From Rhodospirillaceae bacterium LM-1 (GTDB lineage: Bacteria > Pseudomonadota > Alphaproteobacteria > Rhodospirillales > WMHbin7): a DNA stretch of 64,000 bases. This document shows positions 1-8,190 of this stretch, piece after piece. The notes under the pieces were generated by a model. That model was not told the origin of the DNA. It saw only the letters and a program-made list of their open reading frames with translations, and searched no databases. The translations under genes and the position numbers were made by a program. Each line of letters begins with the position of its first letter. Position 1 is the first letter of the stretch. The DNA is taken from positions 124,001-188,000 of the forward strand of contig CACUVI010000029.1 of assembly GCA_902725215.1 (NCBI GenBank). The letters are read 5' to 3'.

Positions 1-53
1 ATGGCTCTCTCCTGGGCGGGGTCCTGGCCGAATTTCTTGACGATCTGGGTCAT
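1..53 (-). CDS. aclA: Start of the ATP-citrate lyase partner subunit (cut by window edge)
   Basis: Only the first 17 codons are inside the window (MTQIVKKFGQDPAQERA). The ATG overlaps the stop codon of aclB in an ATGA arrangement, so it is translationally coupled. The visible residues are too few to identify a family. The name is inferred from position: in heteromeric ATP-citrate lyases the AclB gene is normally paired with AclA, which carries the CoA-binding and citrate-synthase-like domains. Any other downstream operon gene cannot be excluded. Confidence 0.5.
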   Translation of the reverse strand, partial: MTQIVKKFGQDPAQERA

Positions 54-1324
54 GCCGCAACTCCCAGCTTCTTAGCCAGCATCTCGCGCCCACCCGCCTT
101 CATCCAGCGATCGGCTTCCTGGGCATAGCGAACGACGTCGGTCATCGCCGAATCGAAGGCGAAGATGCGGTAAGGAAGACCCAGGGAGTCGCAGACATCC
201 TTGAAGGCCAGCAAACCACGCGATAGGTTGGGACCGCCGCGCCCGATCACGACGTAAAGCGGCGTCGGGCCGTTGGCCGACACATATTCGCGCAAAGCGT
301 CGGCCATGGCGCGGAAGGTCACGAAGATATCCGTATTGTTGGCCTTGCCGCCGATGACGAACAGAACGTTGGTCTGCTTCAACCAGTGCTTCAGGCAGAT
401 GCGCATCACCTCGCGCATCTTCTCGTAGGGCGGGTTGCCGCCGAAGTCCGACGAGATGATGGCGTCATCGCCCAGGAATTCGGTGACAAGCGAATTGGCG
501 CCGCCGCCGAAGGTGGGGGCCAGGATGGTGCCGTTGGGGTTGATCACCGAGACGTCCGACTGGCCCTGATAGGTGCGCAGTTGGTTGATCTCCTGCTCAA
601 AGTCGGAATAGTCAACGGCGAACAATTCAGAGGGCAGCTTGAGGCGCTTGACGCGGGGATCGTCCTGGTCGAAGCCGCATTTGAAGTCGCAGGCGACAGG
701 GGTCAACGTGCCCGGCTTCTTCTGGCTCATGCGGATGGGGTTCAGCTCCAGCGTCGTCATGCCATAGTGATGGAACAGGTCCCACAGCTTGGGCAGGTTC
801 TGAGCCAAGGGCGAAATGATTTCGCGCGGCGCCTTGATGTCGGACAGCGCGTTGGTGATGACGAAAGATTTCAAGCCGGTCAGCGGATCGAAGGGGATTT
901 CCGCAATATCGTCCTTGGACAATTCCTCGATGTCCATGCCGCCCTTGTGGGTGATGGTCAGCGTGGGGGCGCGGAATTTGGTGGAATCGGTGATCGAGAC
1001 GTAAACTTCGTGCTCGGCCGGGACAGCGCCCTCAAAGGTGACGCCTTGCGCCTTGGCGGTTTGGTTGCCGTGCGTGTGCGTGGCGAAATACAGGCGCTCT
1101 TTCTCGGCCAGCGCCGTCTTCAGGTTCTTGGCGCGGCCCAAAAGACCCGCCTTTCCCTTCTTGCCGACGCCGCCCCGGAAGATGGGCTTGACGAAAACCT
1201 CGCCGCATTTGGCGATAAGGTCTTTGATCTCGTGCTCGCTGGCTTCTGGACCCAGAATTTCCGACGTTGGGAAATCCACGATCTTCAAGAGCTTCGAACC
1301 CCAGAGCATTCCGGTGATGTTCAT
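50..1324 (-). CDS. aclB: ATP-citrate lyase, ATP-grasp/citrate-binding subunit
   Basis: This 424-residue protein matches the N-terminal half of eukaryotic ATP-citrate lyase and bacterial AclB. An ATP-grasp, succinyl-CoA-synthetase-beta-like region covers about residues 1-240 (ELNP near 195). The citrate-binding domain follows, with GGGAN near 274, VIGGKANNTD near 325 and IGRGGPN near 363. The enzyme cleaves citrate with ATP and CoA to acetyl-CoA and oxaloacetate and is the diagnostic reaction of the reductive TCA cycle. It lies 21 bp after flxA and is coupled by ATGA to the next gene. Family assignment is firm; whether it is the Chlorobium-type or the divergent type II enzyme reported from Magnetococcus cannot be settled by eye. 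Confidence 0.9.
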   Translation of the reverse strand: MNITGMLWGSKLLKIVDFPTSEILGPEASEHEIKDLIAKCGEVFVKPIFRGGVGKKGKAGLLGRAKNLKTALAEKERLYFATHTHGNQTAKAQGVTFEGAVPAEHEVYVSITDSTKFRAPTLTITHKGGMDIEELSKDDIAEIPFDPLTGLKSFVITNALSDIKAPREIISPLAQNLPKLWDLFHHYGMTTLELNPIRMSQKKPGTLTPVACDFKCGFDQDDPRVKRLKLPSELFAVDYSDFEQEINQLRTYQGQSDVSVINPNGTILAPTFGGGANSLVTEFLGDDAIISSDFGGNPPYEKMREVMRICLKHWLKQTNVLFVIGGKANNTDIFVTFRAMADALREYVSANGPTPLYVVIGRGGPNLSRGLLAFKDVCDSLGLPYRIFAFDSAMTDVVRYAQEADRWMKAGGREMLAKKLGVAA

Positions 1325-1345
1325 CTTCTTTACCCCTAACTAGGC

Positions 1346-2170
1346 TTAATATTCTTGCGGCAAGTCTTTAAGCGCTGCCCAGGAATAGACCGGGCCGTTC
1401 ACGCACACATAGTCCTTACCCACATTGCAGCGTCCGCATTTGCCGATGCCGCACTTCATCTTGTTTTCGATGGTAGTGTAGATCATATCATCCTCGAACC
1501 CCAGTTCCTTAAGGTTCTGGATGACATATTTGATCATGATGGGCGGGCCGCAGGTGATGGCGATGGCGTTGTCGGCCTTGGGAGCCTTGGTCATCACATT
1601 GGCAGGAACGAAGCCGCAATAGCCATCCCAGCCTTCTTCCTGGGCGTCGATCGACAGATGCACATCGACATCGCCCTTCAGCTTCTCAAGCTCGTTGCGA
1701 TACATGATGTCGCGCGACGAGCGGCCGCCGTAGAAAACCGTGATGTTGCCGAACTGGCGGCGCTCGTTGACCGCCGTTTGCACCACCGGCCAGATCGGAG
1801 CCAAGCCGCAGCCGCCGCCGATGAAGATCAGATTCTTGCCCTTCCAGTCCTTGACCGGAAACTTGTTGCCATAGGGGCCGCGAACGCCAACCACATCGCC
1901 CACATTCAGATCGTGCAGCGCCGTGGTGACGCGGCCCGTGCGCATGATGCTGAATTGCTTGTAATCCTTGACGTGCGGCGCCGAGGCGATCGAGATCATG
2001 CTCTCGCCTTTGCCGAACACGGAAATCATGGCGCATTGGCCGCAATCATGCTCGAAACCATCGCCGTTCACGAACTCGATGCGGAAAGTCTTGATGGCCC
2101 TTGCCCCGGCCACCTCTTCCTTGATGGCGGCAATTCGCCCCAACTTCGGCAGGTAAGCGTTCTGGCTCAT
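1346..2170 (-). CDS. flxA: FlxA-like FAD/NAD(P)-binding oxidoreductase subunit
   Basis: A ferredoxin-reductase-type flavoprotein of 274 residues. It has an FAD-binding barrel (SIASAPH near 69), an NAD-binding fold with GGGCGLAP near 126, a CGPP motif, and a C-terminal [2Fe-2S] site with cysteines in CGIGKCGRC plus a later VCVNG cysteine. It is the likely NADH-oxidising entry point of the Flx-Hdr complex. The frame stays open to 2422, but that upstream part lies over flxB. The start MSQNAYLPK at 2170 overlaps the flxB stop as ATGA and gives the family's usual length. Hydrogenase gamma and sulfhydrogenase subunits share the fold, but the neighbours favour FlxA. Confidence 0.82.
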   Translation of the reverse strand: MSQNAYLPKLGRIAAIKEEVAGARAIKTFRIEFVNGDGFEHDCGQCAMISVFGKGESMISIASAPHVKDYKQFSIMRTGRVTTALHDLNVGDVVGVRGPYGNKFPVKDWKGKNLIFIGGGCGLAPIWPVVQTAVNERRQFGNITVFYGGRSSRDIMYRNELEKLKGDVDVHLSIDAQEEGWDGYCGFVPANVMTKAPKADNAIAITCGPPIMIKYVIQNLKELGFEDDMIYTTIENKMKCGIGKCGRCNVGKDYVCVNGPVYSWAALKDLPQEY

Positions 2171-3222
2171 GGCTGCCCCAACCTTTCGACGACGGAAACG
2201 ATATCGATGCCCACGGGGCACAGCGAAACGCAGCGGCCACAGCCGGTGCATTGCTGGGTATCGTGGTTCTCGACGAAATACAGGAACTTGTGGCACACGC
2301 GCTGACGCAGACGCGATCCCAGCGTCTCGCGGGGATTGTGCCCCGACGTGTGCATGGTGAAATCGGGAAACTGGCAGCTGTCCCAGGTGCGCACGCGCTC
2401 GCCCTTGCATGGGCTGCTGCACTTCACTTCATCGCTGATGTCAAAGCAATGGCATGTCGGGCACAGGAAGGTGCAGATGCCGCAGCCGATACAGGCCTTG
2501 GCCATCTCGTCCCATGCGGGAGAATCGAAATTCGCCTTCAAGGCACCCGCCACCTTGCCCAAATCCTTGATCGGCCGCTGGGGATGAGCCTTGGCGCTTG
2601 CATGCGCTTTTTCAACCGCCGCCTTGTCCGCCGCTTGGGCATCCTTAAACAGCTCGCCGCCTTTGGCCAACAATTCAGAGCCGCGCGGGGTCAGCGCCTT
2701 GACATGATACTTGCCGTCCAGTTCCGTCATCAGCACATCAAGACCGTCTTCGGCGCAAGGTGATCCGCCAACAGACATGCAAAAGCAATTGGGCGATGGC
2801 GGCTGGTTGCAGGCCTGACCGACATAGATCACCTTGGCGCGACGGCCTTGATAATAGGGGTCTTCGTACTCTTTGGTGAAAACAATGTCTTGGCGCACCA
2901 ACCCACGCGAATCACAAGGCCGCACCCCGAAAACGACGGCAGGCGCGGGATCGGGAAGAGTCTCGTTCAAAACCGGGGCTTCGCCGGGCACTTGCGAATA
3001 TTCGTAAAGCACTTCGCGCTGCGGAAAAACGAAGCCTTTCGGCGGGCGAACGGTATTGGGATGATTGAGCAGAACCTTGGCGGCTTCCTCCACCGGCATA
3101 TAGTTCCAGACATCCTCGTCCTCAAGGGCTGGCGAGAACAGACGGTGCGAGTCCAGCTTGCCCATCCAGGCGGCCAGATCGGCTTTGTTCAGCATCTTTT
3201 CCATGGCAACGGTTTTTGTCAT
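2167..3222 (-). CDS. flxB: FlxB-like 4Fe-4S electron-transfer subunit
   Basis: A 351-residue iron-sulfur protein related to the beta subunits of sulfhydrogenases and anaerobic sulfite reductase A. The N-terminal 230 residues carry the family's VFGVRPCDSRG and CFCMSVGGSPC-type segments. Two 4Fe-4S motifs follow, CIGCGICTFLCP near 242 and CTGCGRCVSLCP near 329. It should pass electrons between FlxA and the rest of the complex. The TAG stop of flxC is 4 bp upstream; the start at 3222 has a GTAGGG-type ribosome site, while the later ATG at 3204 has none. It ends in an ATGA overlap with flxA. Confidence 0.78.
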   Translation of the reverse strand: MTKTVAMEKMLNKADLAAWMGKLDSHRLFSPALEDEDVWNYMPVEEAAKVLLNHPNTVRPPKGFVFPQREVLYEYSQVPGEAPVLNETLPDPAPAVVFGVRPCDSRGLVRQDIVFTKEYEDPYYQGRRAKVIYVGQACNQPPSPNCFCMSVGGSPCAEDGLDVLMTELDGKYHVKALTPRGSELLAKGGELFKDAQAADKAAVEKAHASAKAHPQRPIKDLGKVAGALKANFDSPAWDEMAKACIGCGICTFLCPTCHCFDISDEVKCSSPCKGERVRTWDSCQFPDFTMHTSGHNPRETLGSRLRQRVCHKFLYFVENHDTQQCTGCGRCVSLCPVGIDIVSVVERLGQP

Positions 3223-3226
3223 GGCC

Positions 3227-4261
3227 CTACCTGATAAAGCTGTTGGGATCGGTATCGCGGAACGACGAGGTCAGCGTCGGCGCATTCATATCCGATCCGG
3301 GGTTGTATTCGAAGGTCTCGAAAGCCTCCATCTCAAGGCGCGTGTTCAGCAGGCGCAGCGGAATATTGACCGGACAGACCCGCTCGCACTCCGCGCAATC
3401 GACGCAGCGTCCCGCCAAGTGAATGGCGCGCACCATATGGTACATGGCGGTCTCGGAACGGGCGGGGGAGCGCTCGATCCACTTGATGCGATCCGCCTTT
3501 TCATCCGCCGTGGTATCGGGAAGCACCGCGAAATTGATGCTGTCGACCACGCATTCTTCGCAATAGCACATCGGGCAAACCGAGCGGCAGGCGTAACAGC
3601 GCAGGCAGCGGTCGAATTGACGCGCCCAAAATGCCCAACGATTGTCTTGCTCATCCTTCATCTTGTGCTTGACCGCCTGGAAGGGCGCGTGCAAAGCCCT
3701 TTCGGACTTGGCCTCGCCAAAGGTCATGTCGGACAGGGTTGGATGCGCCGAACGGCATTCCAGGCAACGCTCGGCCATCACTTCGGCGGCGGGAATGCTT
3801 TGCGCTCCGTCCTCGGTCGTGATCGAAAAGGCCTCGGAACCATCGAAATTCACGGACAAGGCCTTCTTGCCATCCAGCTTCTTGGCCAGCTTGCGGGCAT
3901 CCACGACGCCCGTTCCCTCGCAAGACACGCCGATCACATGCACGCTTTCGCGAGGGAAATGCTTTTCCTGAAGCAGAACCGTAATGGCGCGCGAATCGCA
4001 CCCTTTGGCAACAACCGCAATCGGACGCTTGTCGTCCGATCTGGAATGCACCCTCTCCTTCTTGTCGTTGACCAGATATAAGGCCAAATTCTGCACACAA
4101 GTCGGATCGAAGATCAGATCATCGGTCGCATCTGCATCGGCAATAGTCGCCGGTTCGGCCAACAGACCGGCCGTGCTTTTGCGATAACCAATCACGGCGC
4201 GCACGGATCCCTTCTCAAGCAGAGACTTGGCGTGAGCCTTCAGGGCGGCAACATCGATCAT
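3227..4261 (-). CDS. flxC: FlxC-like 4Fe-4S protein, FrhB-like N-terminus
   Basis: A 344-residue protein. Its first 210 residues resemble coenzyme F420 hydrogenase/dehydrogenase beta-type domains (VVAKGCDSRA near 86). The C-terminal part holds two cysteine clusters, CLRCYACRSVCPMCYCEEC near 219 and CVDCAECERVCP near 286, typical of 4Fe-4S ferredoxin domains. With FlxB it forms the electron relay of the Flx module. Its start at 4261 touches the flxD stop. The Flx name rests on the complete D-C-B-A set next to HdrA; alone the protein would only be called an iron-sulfur oxidoreductase subunit. Confidence 0.75.
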   Translation of the reverse strand: MIDVAALKAHAKSLLEKGSVRAVIGYRKSTAGLLAEPATIADADATDDLIFDPTCVQNLALYLVNDKKERVHSRSDDKRPIAVVAKGCDSRAITVLLQEKHFPRESVHVIGVSCEGTGVVDARKLAKKLDGKKALSVNFDGSEAFSITTEDGAQSIPAAEVMAERCLECRSAHPTLSDMTFGEAKSERALHAPFQAVKHKMKDEQDNRWAFWARQFDRCLRCYACRSVCPMCYCEECVVDSINFAVLPDTTADEKADRIKWIERSPARSETAMYHMVRAIHLAGRCVDCAECERVCPVNIPLRLLNTRLEMEAFETFEYNPGSDMNAPTLTSSFRDTDPNSFIR

Positions 4262-4719
4262 CAGCGTTTCGCCTTCAGCCGGGTTTGCGGTCCCAGCTTC
4301 TTGATGTCTTTTACGAACTCATCGACGACGCCAGCGAACTTCACGCCTTCGGCGGCCGACACCCAGCTCATACGGAAACGGTCGTTTTCAAGGCCGACAA
4401 ACTGAAGCAGCTTCTGCACAAGATAGATTTTGCGCCTAGCGAAGAAGTTGCCCTTCAGATAGTGGCAGTCGCCAGGATGGCAGCCCGAAACCAAGACGCC
4501 ATCGGCCCCTTTGTTGAAGGCGGAAAGCACGAACATGGGCGACATGGAGCCGGAACACATGATGGTGATGGGCACGGCGTTCGACGGATATTGGAGGCGT
4601 GAAACGCCCGCCAGATCGCTGCCCGCCGACGAGCACCATTTGCATAGGAAGGCGACGATCTTGGGTTCGAAACCCGTTTCGTCCTTGGCGGTTTCAACTG
4701 CGTTCGCCACGGCGCTCAC
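4261..4719 (-). CDS. flxD: MvhD/FlxD-like [2Fe-2S] adaptor subunit
   Basis: A 152-residue protein of the MvhD (hydrogenase iron-sulfur subunit) family. It has KIVAFLCKWCSSAG near 20-33, an IMCSGSM segment near 53-59, and the GCHPGDCHY motif near 79-87. In methanogens MvhD docks the electron-input module to HdrA; in Flx systems FlxD does the same. It sits between hdrA (ATGA overlap, 4716-4719) and flxC, as expected for an adaptor between HdrA and the NADH module. Length and motifs are normal for the family. Confidence 0.85.
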   Translation of the reverse strand: MSAVANAVETAKDETGFEPKIVAFLCKWCSSAGSDLAGVSRLQYPSNAVPITIMCSGSMSPMFVLSAFNKGADGVLVSGCHPGDCHYLKGNFFARRKIYLVQKLLQFVGLENDRFRMSWVSAAEGVKFAGVVDEFVKDIKKLGPQTRLKAKR

Positions 4720-6674
4720 ACTCCAAGAGAGGCGTTGATCATGTCATGAATCTGCAACTGAGTGATGTTCTTCACATCGATGGCGGCGCGCAGGCAAACC
4801 GCCTGACAGGTGCCGCACCCCTCGCATAGAACGTCGTTGACGCTCGCCTTGGCTCCGGGGCCGGTCAGGCTGATGGCGCCGTAGGGGCAAGCCTGCACGC
4901 ACATTTCGCAGCCAGTGCAGTGGCTCAAGCGCACCTTGGCGATGGCCGGGCTGTGCATCAGCTCGTCCTTCGACAAGAGCGCAATCACCTTGCTGGCGGC
5001 GGCGCTGGCCTGACAGACGGTTTCGGGAATGTCCTTGGGCGCCTGCGCGGCGCCAGCCAGGAAGATGCCCGCGGTAACGCTTTCAACCGGGCGCAACTTG
5101 GGATGCGCCTCGGCCAGGAAACCATCCTTGTCGCGTCCGATTTTCAAGGTCTTGGCGACATCCGCCGTGCCCTTCGACGGCTGCATGGCCAATGCCAGAA
5201 CCACCATGTCGGCGTCGATCTGAACATTCTTGCCCGAAATGGTGTCCACGCCCTTGACCACCATCTTGCCGTCTTGCTCGTAGACTTTCGAGACGCGACC
5301 GCGCAGATACATCACTTCGTCGCGTTCCATCGAACGCTGCACGAATTCCTCGTATCCCTTGCCGCCTGAGCGAATGTCGATATAGAAGACATAGGCCTGT
5401 CCATCAGGCACATGATGCTTGTACAGCGTGGCATGCTTGGCCGTGTACATGCAGCAGATTTTCGAGCAGTAAGCGCAATGGCTTTCCGGATCGCGCGACC
5501 CAGCGCACTGGATGAAAACGACGTTCTTGGGTTCCTTATGGTCTGAAGGGCGCAACACATGACCGCCGGTGGGGCCAGAGGCGGAGCACAGCCGCTCGAA
5601 CTGCAAACCATCAAGCACGTTATCGTACTTGCCCATGCCATACTCGCCAAGGTTCTCCTTGCCGTACAGATCAAAACCGGTGGCGACGACGATGGCGCCC
5701 ACATCTTCGGTGATGATTTTTGGGCGCATGTCGTAATTGATGGCGCCCACTTCGCAGACATCGGCGCATTTGCCGCAAACGACGGGGTTCAAGCCTAGGC
5801 AGGAACTTTCATCCAGCGTGTAGGTCGCCGGAATTGCCTGGGCGAATGGGATAAAAATGGCGCGACGCGCTGTCAAGTTCTCGTCATATTCGTTCTTGAC
5901 GACGGTCGGACATACTTTCGAGCAATCGTCGCAAATCTTGCACAATTCGGGATCGACAAAGATCGCCTTCTGGCGGACCTTGACCTTGAAATTGCCGACG
6001 AATCCCGAAACGTCCTGAACCTCGGCCTGAGTCAGCAGCTTGATGTTCTTATTCTTCGACACCTCGACCATCTTGGGCGAGAGAATGCATTGCGAGCAAT
6101 CGAGCGTCGGGAAGGTTTCCGACAGCTTGATCATGTTGCCGCCAAGGGTGGGGCTTTTTTCGACCAGCACCACCTGAAGCCCGGCATTGGCCAGATCGAG
6201 CGCCGCCTGAATGCCTGCAACGCCGCCGCCGATCACCATCACCTTCTTGGTGACTGGCACGCCAATGGGAGTCAGCGACTGATTGTTCTGCACGCGCTTG
6301 ATGGCGGCCTTGGTGATCTTCAGCGCCTTTTCCGTGGCCTTGGGCTTATCCTTATGCACCCAGGCGCATTGTTCGCGGATGTTGGCTATCTCGCAGCGAT
6401 ATGGGTTCAGCTCGCCGCCATCCTCAGTCACCTCACGGAAGGTCTTTTCATGCAATGTCGGCGAGCAGCAGGAAACGACGACGCTATCGAGCTTATTGTC
6501 CTTAATGGCATTGGCCATCGTGCTCTGACCGGGGTCGGAGCACATATAGACATAGTCCTTCGAGAAGATAACGCCCTCGACCTCGCCCATTTCCTTGGCC
6601 ACGCGCGCCACATCGACGGTGGCGGCAATATTGTTGCCGCAATGGCAAACGAAGACGCCAGTCCGCTTTGTCAT
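4716..6674 (-). CDS. hdrA: HdrA-like flavin-based bifurcating iron-sulfur flavoprotein
   Basis: A 652-residue HdrA family protein, the flavin centre of heterodisulfide-reductase-type complexes. The N-terminal domain has the CHCGNNI motif near 10 and a CCSP motif near 90. An FAD-binding Rossmann motif (GGGVAGIQAA) follows near 149. Inserted 4Fe-4S motifs CKICDDCSKVCP and CGKCADVC lie near 245-310, with a cysteine-rich CAYCSKICC stretch near 410. A C-terminal two-cluster ferredoxin domain (CTGCEMCVQACP, CEGCGTCQAVC) starts near 585. It is coupled by ATGA to oorC upstream and flxD downstream. No dedicated hdrBC follows it, so its high-potential partner is probably the Hdr-like subunits of the fumarate reductase. 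Bifurcation is inferred. Confidence 0.88.
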   Translation of the reverse strand: MTKRTGVFVCHCGNNIAATVDVARVAKEMGEVEGVIFSKDYVYMCSDPGQSTMANAIKDNKLDSVVVSCCSPTLHEKTFREVTEDGGELNPYRCEIANIREQCAWVHKDKPKATEKALKITKAAIKRVQNNQSLTPIGVPVTKKVMVIGGGVAGIQAALDLANAGLQVVLVEKSPTLGGNMIKLSETFPTLDCSQCILSPKMVEVSKNKNIKLLTQAEVQDVSGFVGNFKVKVRQKAIFVDPELCKICDDCSKVCPTVVKNEYDENLTARRAIFIPFAQAIPATYTLDESSCLGLNPVVCGKCADVCEVGAINYDMRPKIITEDVGAIVVATGFDLYGKENLGEYGMGKYDNVLDGLQFERLCSASGPTGGHVLRPSDHKEPKNVVFIQCAGSRDPESHCAYCSKICCMYTAKHATLYKHHVPDGQAYVFYIDIRSGGKGYEEFVQRSMERDEVMYLRGRVSKVYEQDGKMVVKGVDTISGKNVQIDADMVVLALAMQPSKGTADVAKTLKIGRDKDGFLAEAHPKLRPVESVTAGIFLAGAAQAPKDIPETVCQASAAASKVIALLSKDELMHSPAIAKVRLSHCTGCEMCVQACPYGAISLTGPGAKASVNDVLCEGCGTCQAVCLRAAIDVKNITQLQIHDMINASLGV

Positions 6675-7261
6675 TCCACAGCCTCACAGACTTCAGCCAT
6701 CTTGTCAGCACCTGCCTTGGTGGCCATCAAATCGTTGCCATAGGCATAGCCTTTGTCGAAAGCCTGCATGTTGGCTTTCAGGAATCTACCCGGCACCAGT
6801 TCCGGCAAAGCCTTCTTGACGGCGTCGGGGGTCACGCATTTGGTCACGGCGGCAAAGAAGCCGATCACCACCAGATTGGCAAACAGACGATTGCCCAGTT
6901 CCTCGGCGATGCGGGTGGCGGGGATGGGGAAAATTTGCACGCGCCCGGTATCGGGCTTTTGTTTGACCAGATCCTGCTCGACGATCAAAATGCCGCCATT
7001 GCCCAGTTCCGGCTCGTACTTGTTGTAGGCCTCTTGCGACAGCGCCACCAAAACGCCCGGCACCGTGACATAAGGATAGAGAACGCGGTTTTCGGAAACG
7101 ACAAGCTGCGAGCTGCAAGCGCCGCCACGGGCCTCAGGCCCGAAGCTCTGCGTCATGGTGGCGTATTTATCGTCATACAGCGAGATCGCCTTGCCCGTAA
7201 TCAGCGCGCAGCGAACGATGCCCTGGCCGCCAAATCCGGAAAACCGAACTTCCATCATCAC
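6671..7261 (-). CDS. oorC: 2-oxoglutarate:ferredoxin oxidoreductase gamma subunit
   Basis: The gamma (OorC/KorC) subunit, 196 residues. It begins with the family's MMEVRFSGFGGQGIV motif and carries SFGPEARGGACSS, both hallmarks of the 2-oxoacid:acceptor oxidoreductase gamma domain. It completes the four-subunit enzyme that reductively carboxylates succinyl-CoA to 2-oxoglutarate using reduced ferredoxin. Both ends are coupled by 4-bp overlaps, to oorB upstream and hdrA downstream, so the ferredoxin-consuming enzyme and the proposed ferredoxin-reducing complex share one message. Confidence 0.9.
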   Translation of the reverse strand: MMMEVRFSGFGGQGIVRCALITGKAISLYDDKYATMTQSFGPEARGGACSSQLVVSENRVLYPYVTVPGVLVALSQEAYNKYEPELGNGGILIVEQDLVKQKPDTGRVQIFPIPATRIAEELGNRLFANLVVIGFFAAVTKCVTPDAVKKALPELVPGRFLKANMQAFDKGYAYGNDLMATKAGADKMAEVCEAVE

Positions 7262-8190
7262 ACGGCACCCTTGGCGGCAGATTCAGCCTTGGCCTTGGCT
7301 TCGGCTTCCTTCTCCGGCGTCGTCTTGCCATACAGCTCGTACTCGTCGCCGATGACCTGCGCATAATGCTGGTTGACGTTGTCCAGATAAGTGGGCTTTT
7401 GTTTCTCAACGAATTTTCCGACCTTGATCTTGCCCTGATAGTCGATATCGACTTGGCGGGTATCCAGGCCATGCGCGATTTCCGCGTCGTTCTGGTAATA
7501 TTCCAAAGCGTCCAGACCATCGCCCAGACGGTTGCGGCGCTGATAAAGCGTGGTGCAAGGCGCGATCACTTCGACGAAGGAGAAGCCCTTGTGATTCAGG
7601 GCTTCCTTGATCGACCCGCTAATCTGACGAGCATGCAGCGAGGTCCAGCGGGCGATATAGGTGGCGCCGCAGGCATCGGCCAGGAAGGGCAGGCTGAAAG
7701 GATACTCGTAATTGCCGTAAGGCGTGGTCGAAGCGTTCGCCGTATGCGGCGTGGTGGGGGTCATCTGGCCGCCCGTCATGCCATAGGTGAAGTTGTTCAC
7801 GCAGACAACCGTGATGTCCATATTGCGTCGCGCCGCATGGATGAAATGGTTGCCGCCAATACTGGTCAAATCGCCATCGCCCGAGAACACCACCACCTTC
7901 ATCTCGGGATTGGCTAGCTTCAACCCGGTAGCCAGCGGAATGGCGCGGCCATGCGTGCTGTGGAACGAATCGAGCTTCACGTAACCGGCGGTGCGGCCCG
8001 TGCATCCGATGCCCGACACAATGGCGATCTTGTCCAGATCCAGGCCCGACTTCTTGACGGCTTCGGCGAACGCGGTCACAACGGTGCCGATGCCGCAACC
8101 TGGGCACCAGATATGCGGCATGCGCTCCATGCGCAGGAATTGCGACATGGGGTTGTCTTGCGCAAAATTAGCGTTGGCGTTCACGTTCAT
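7258..8190 (-). CDS. oorB: 2-oxoglutarate:ferredoxin oxidoreductase beta (TPP) subunit
   Basis: The thiamine-diphosphate subunit, 310 residues. WCPGCGIG near 28 supplies a cluster or cofactor cysteine motif. The TPP/Mg motif begins at GDGDLTSIGG near 107 and ends at VNNFTYGMTGG near 135. Its length is usual for the KorB/OorB family. The start at 8190 follows an AAGGAGG ribosome site and overlaps the oorA stop. The specific substrate 2-oxoglutarate is inferred from the D-A-B-C gene order and the reductive TCA context; other 2-oxoacids are possible by sequence alone. Confidence 0.9.
   Translation of the reverse strand: MNVNANANFAQDNPMSQFLRMERMPHIWCPGCGIGTVVTAFAEAVKKSGLDLDKIAIVSGIGCTGRTAGYVKLDSFHSTHGRAIPLATGLKLANPEMKVVVFSGDGDLTSIGGNHFIHAARRNMDITVVCVNNFTYGMTGGQMTPTTPHTANASTTPYGNYEYPFSLPFLADACGATYIARWTSLHARQISGSIKEALNHKGFSFVEVIAPCTTLYQRRNRLGDGLDALEYYQNDAEIAHGLDTRQVDIDYQGKIKVGKFVEKQKPTYLDNVNQHYAQVIGDEYELYGKTTPEKEAEAKAKAESAAKGAV

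Noticed and set aside
2171-2422. An N-terminal extension of the flxA frame
   Set aside because: It lies entirely over flxB, has no family similarity, and the start at 2170 forms the same ATGA coupling seen throughout this operon.
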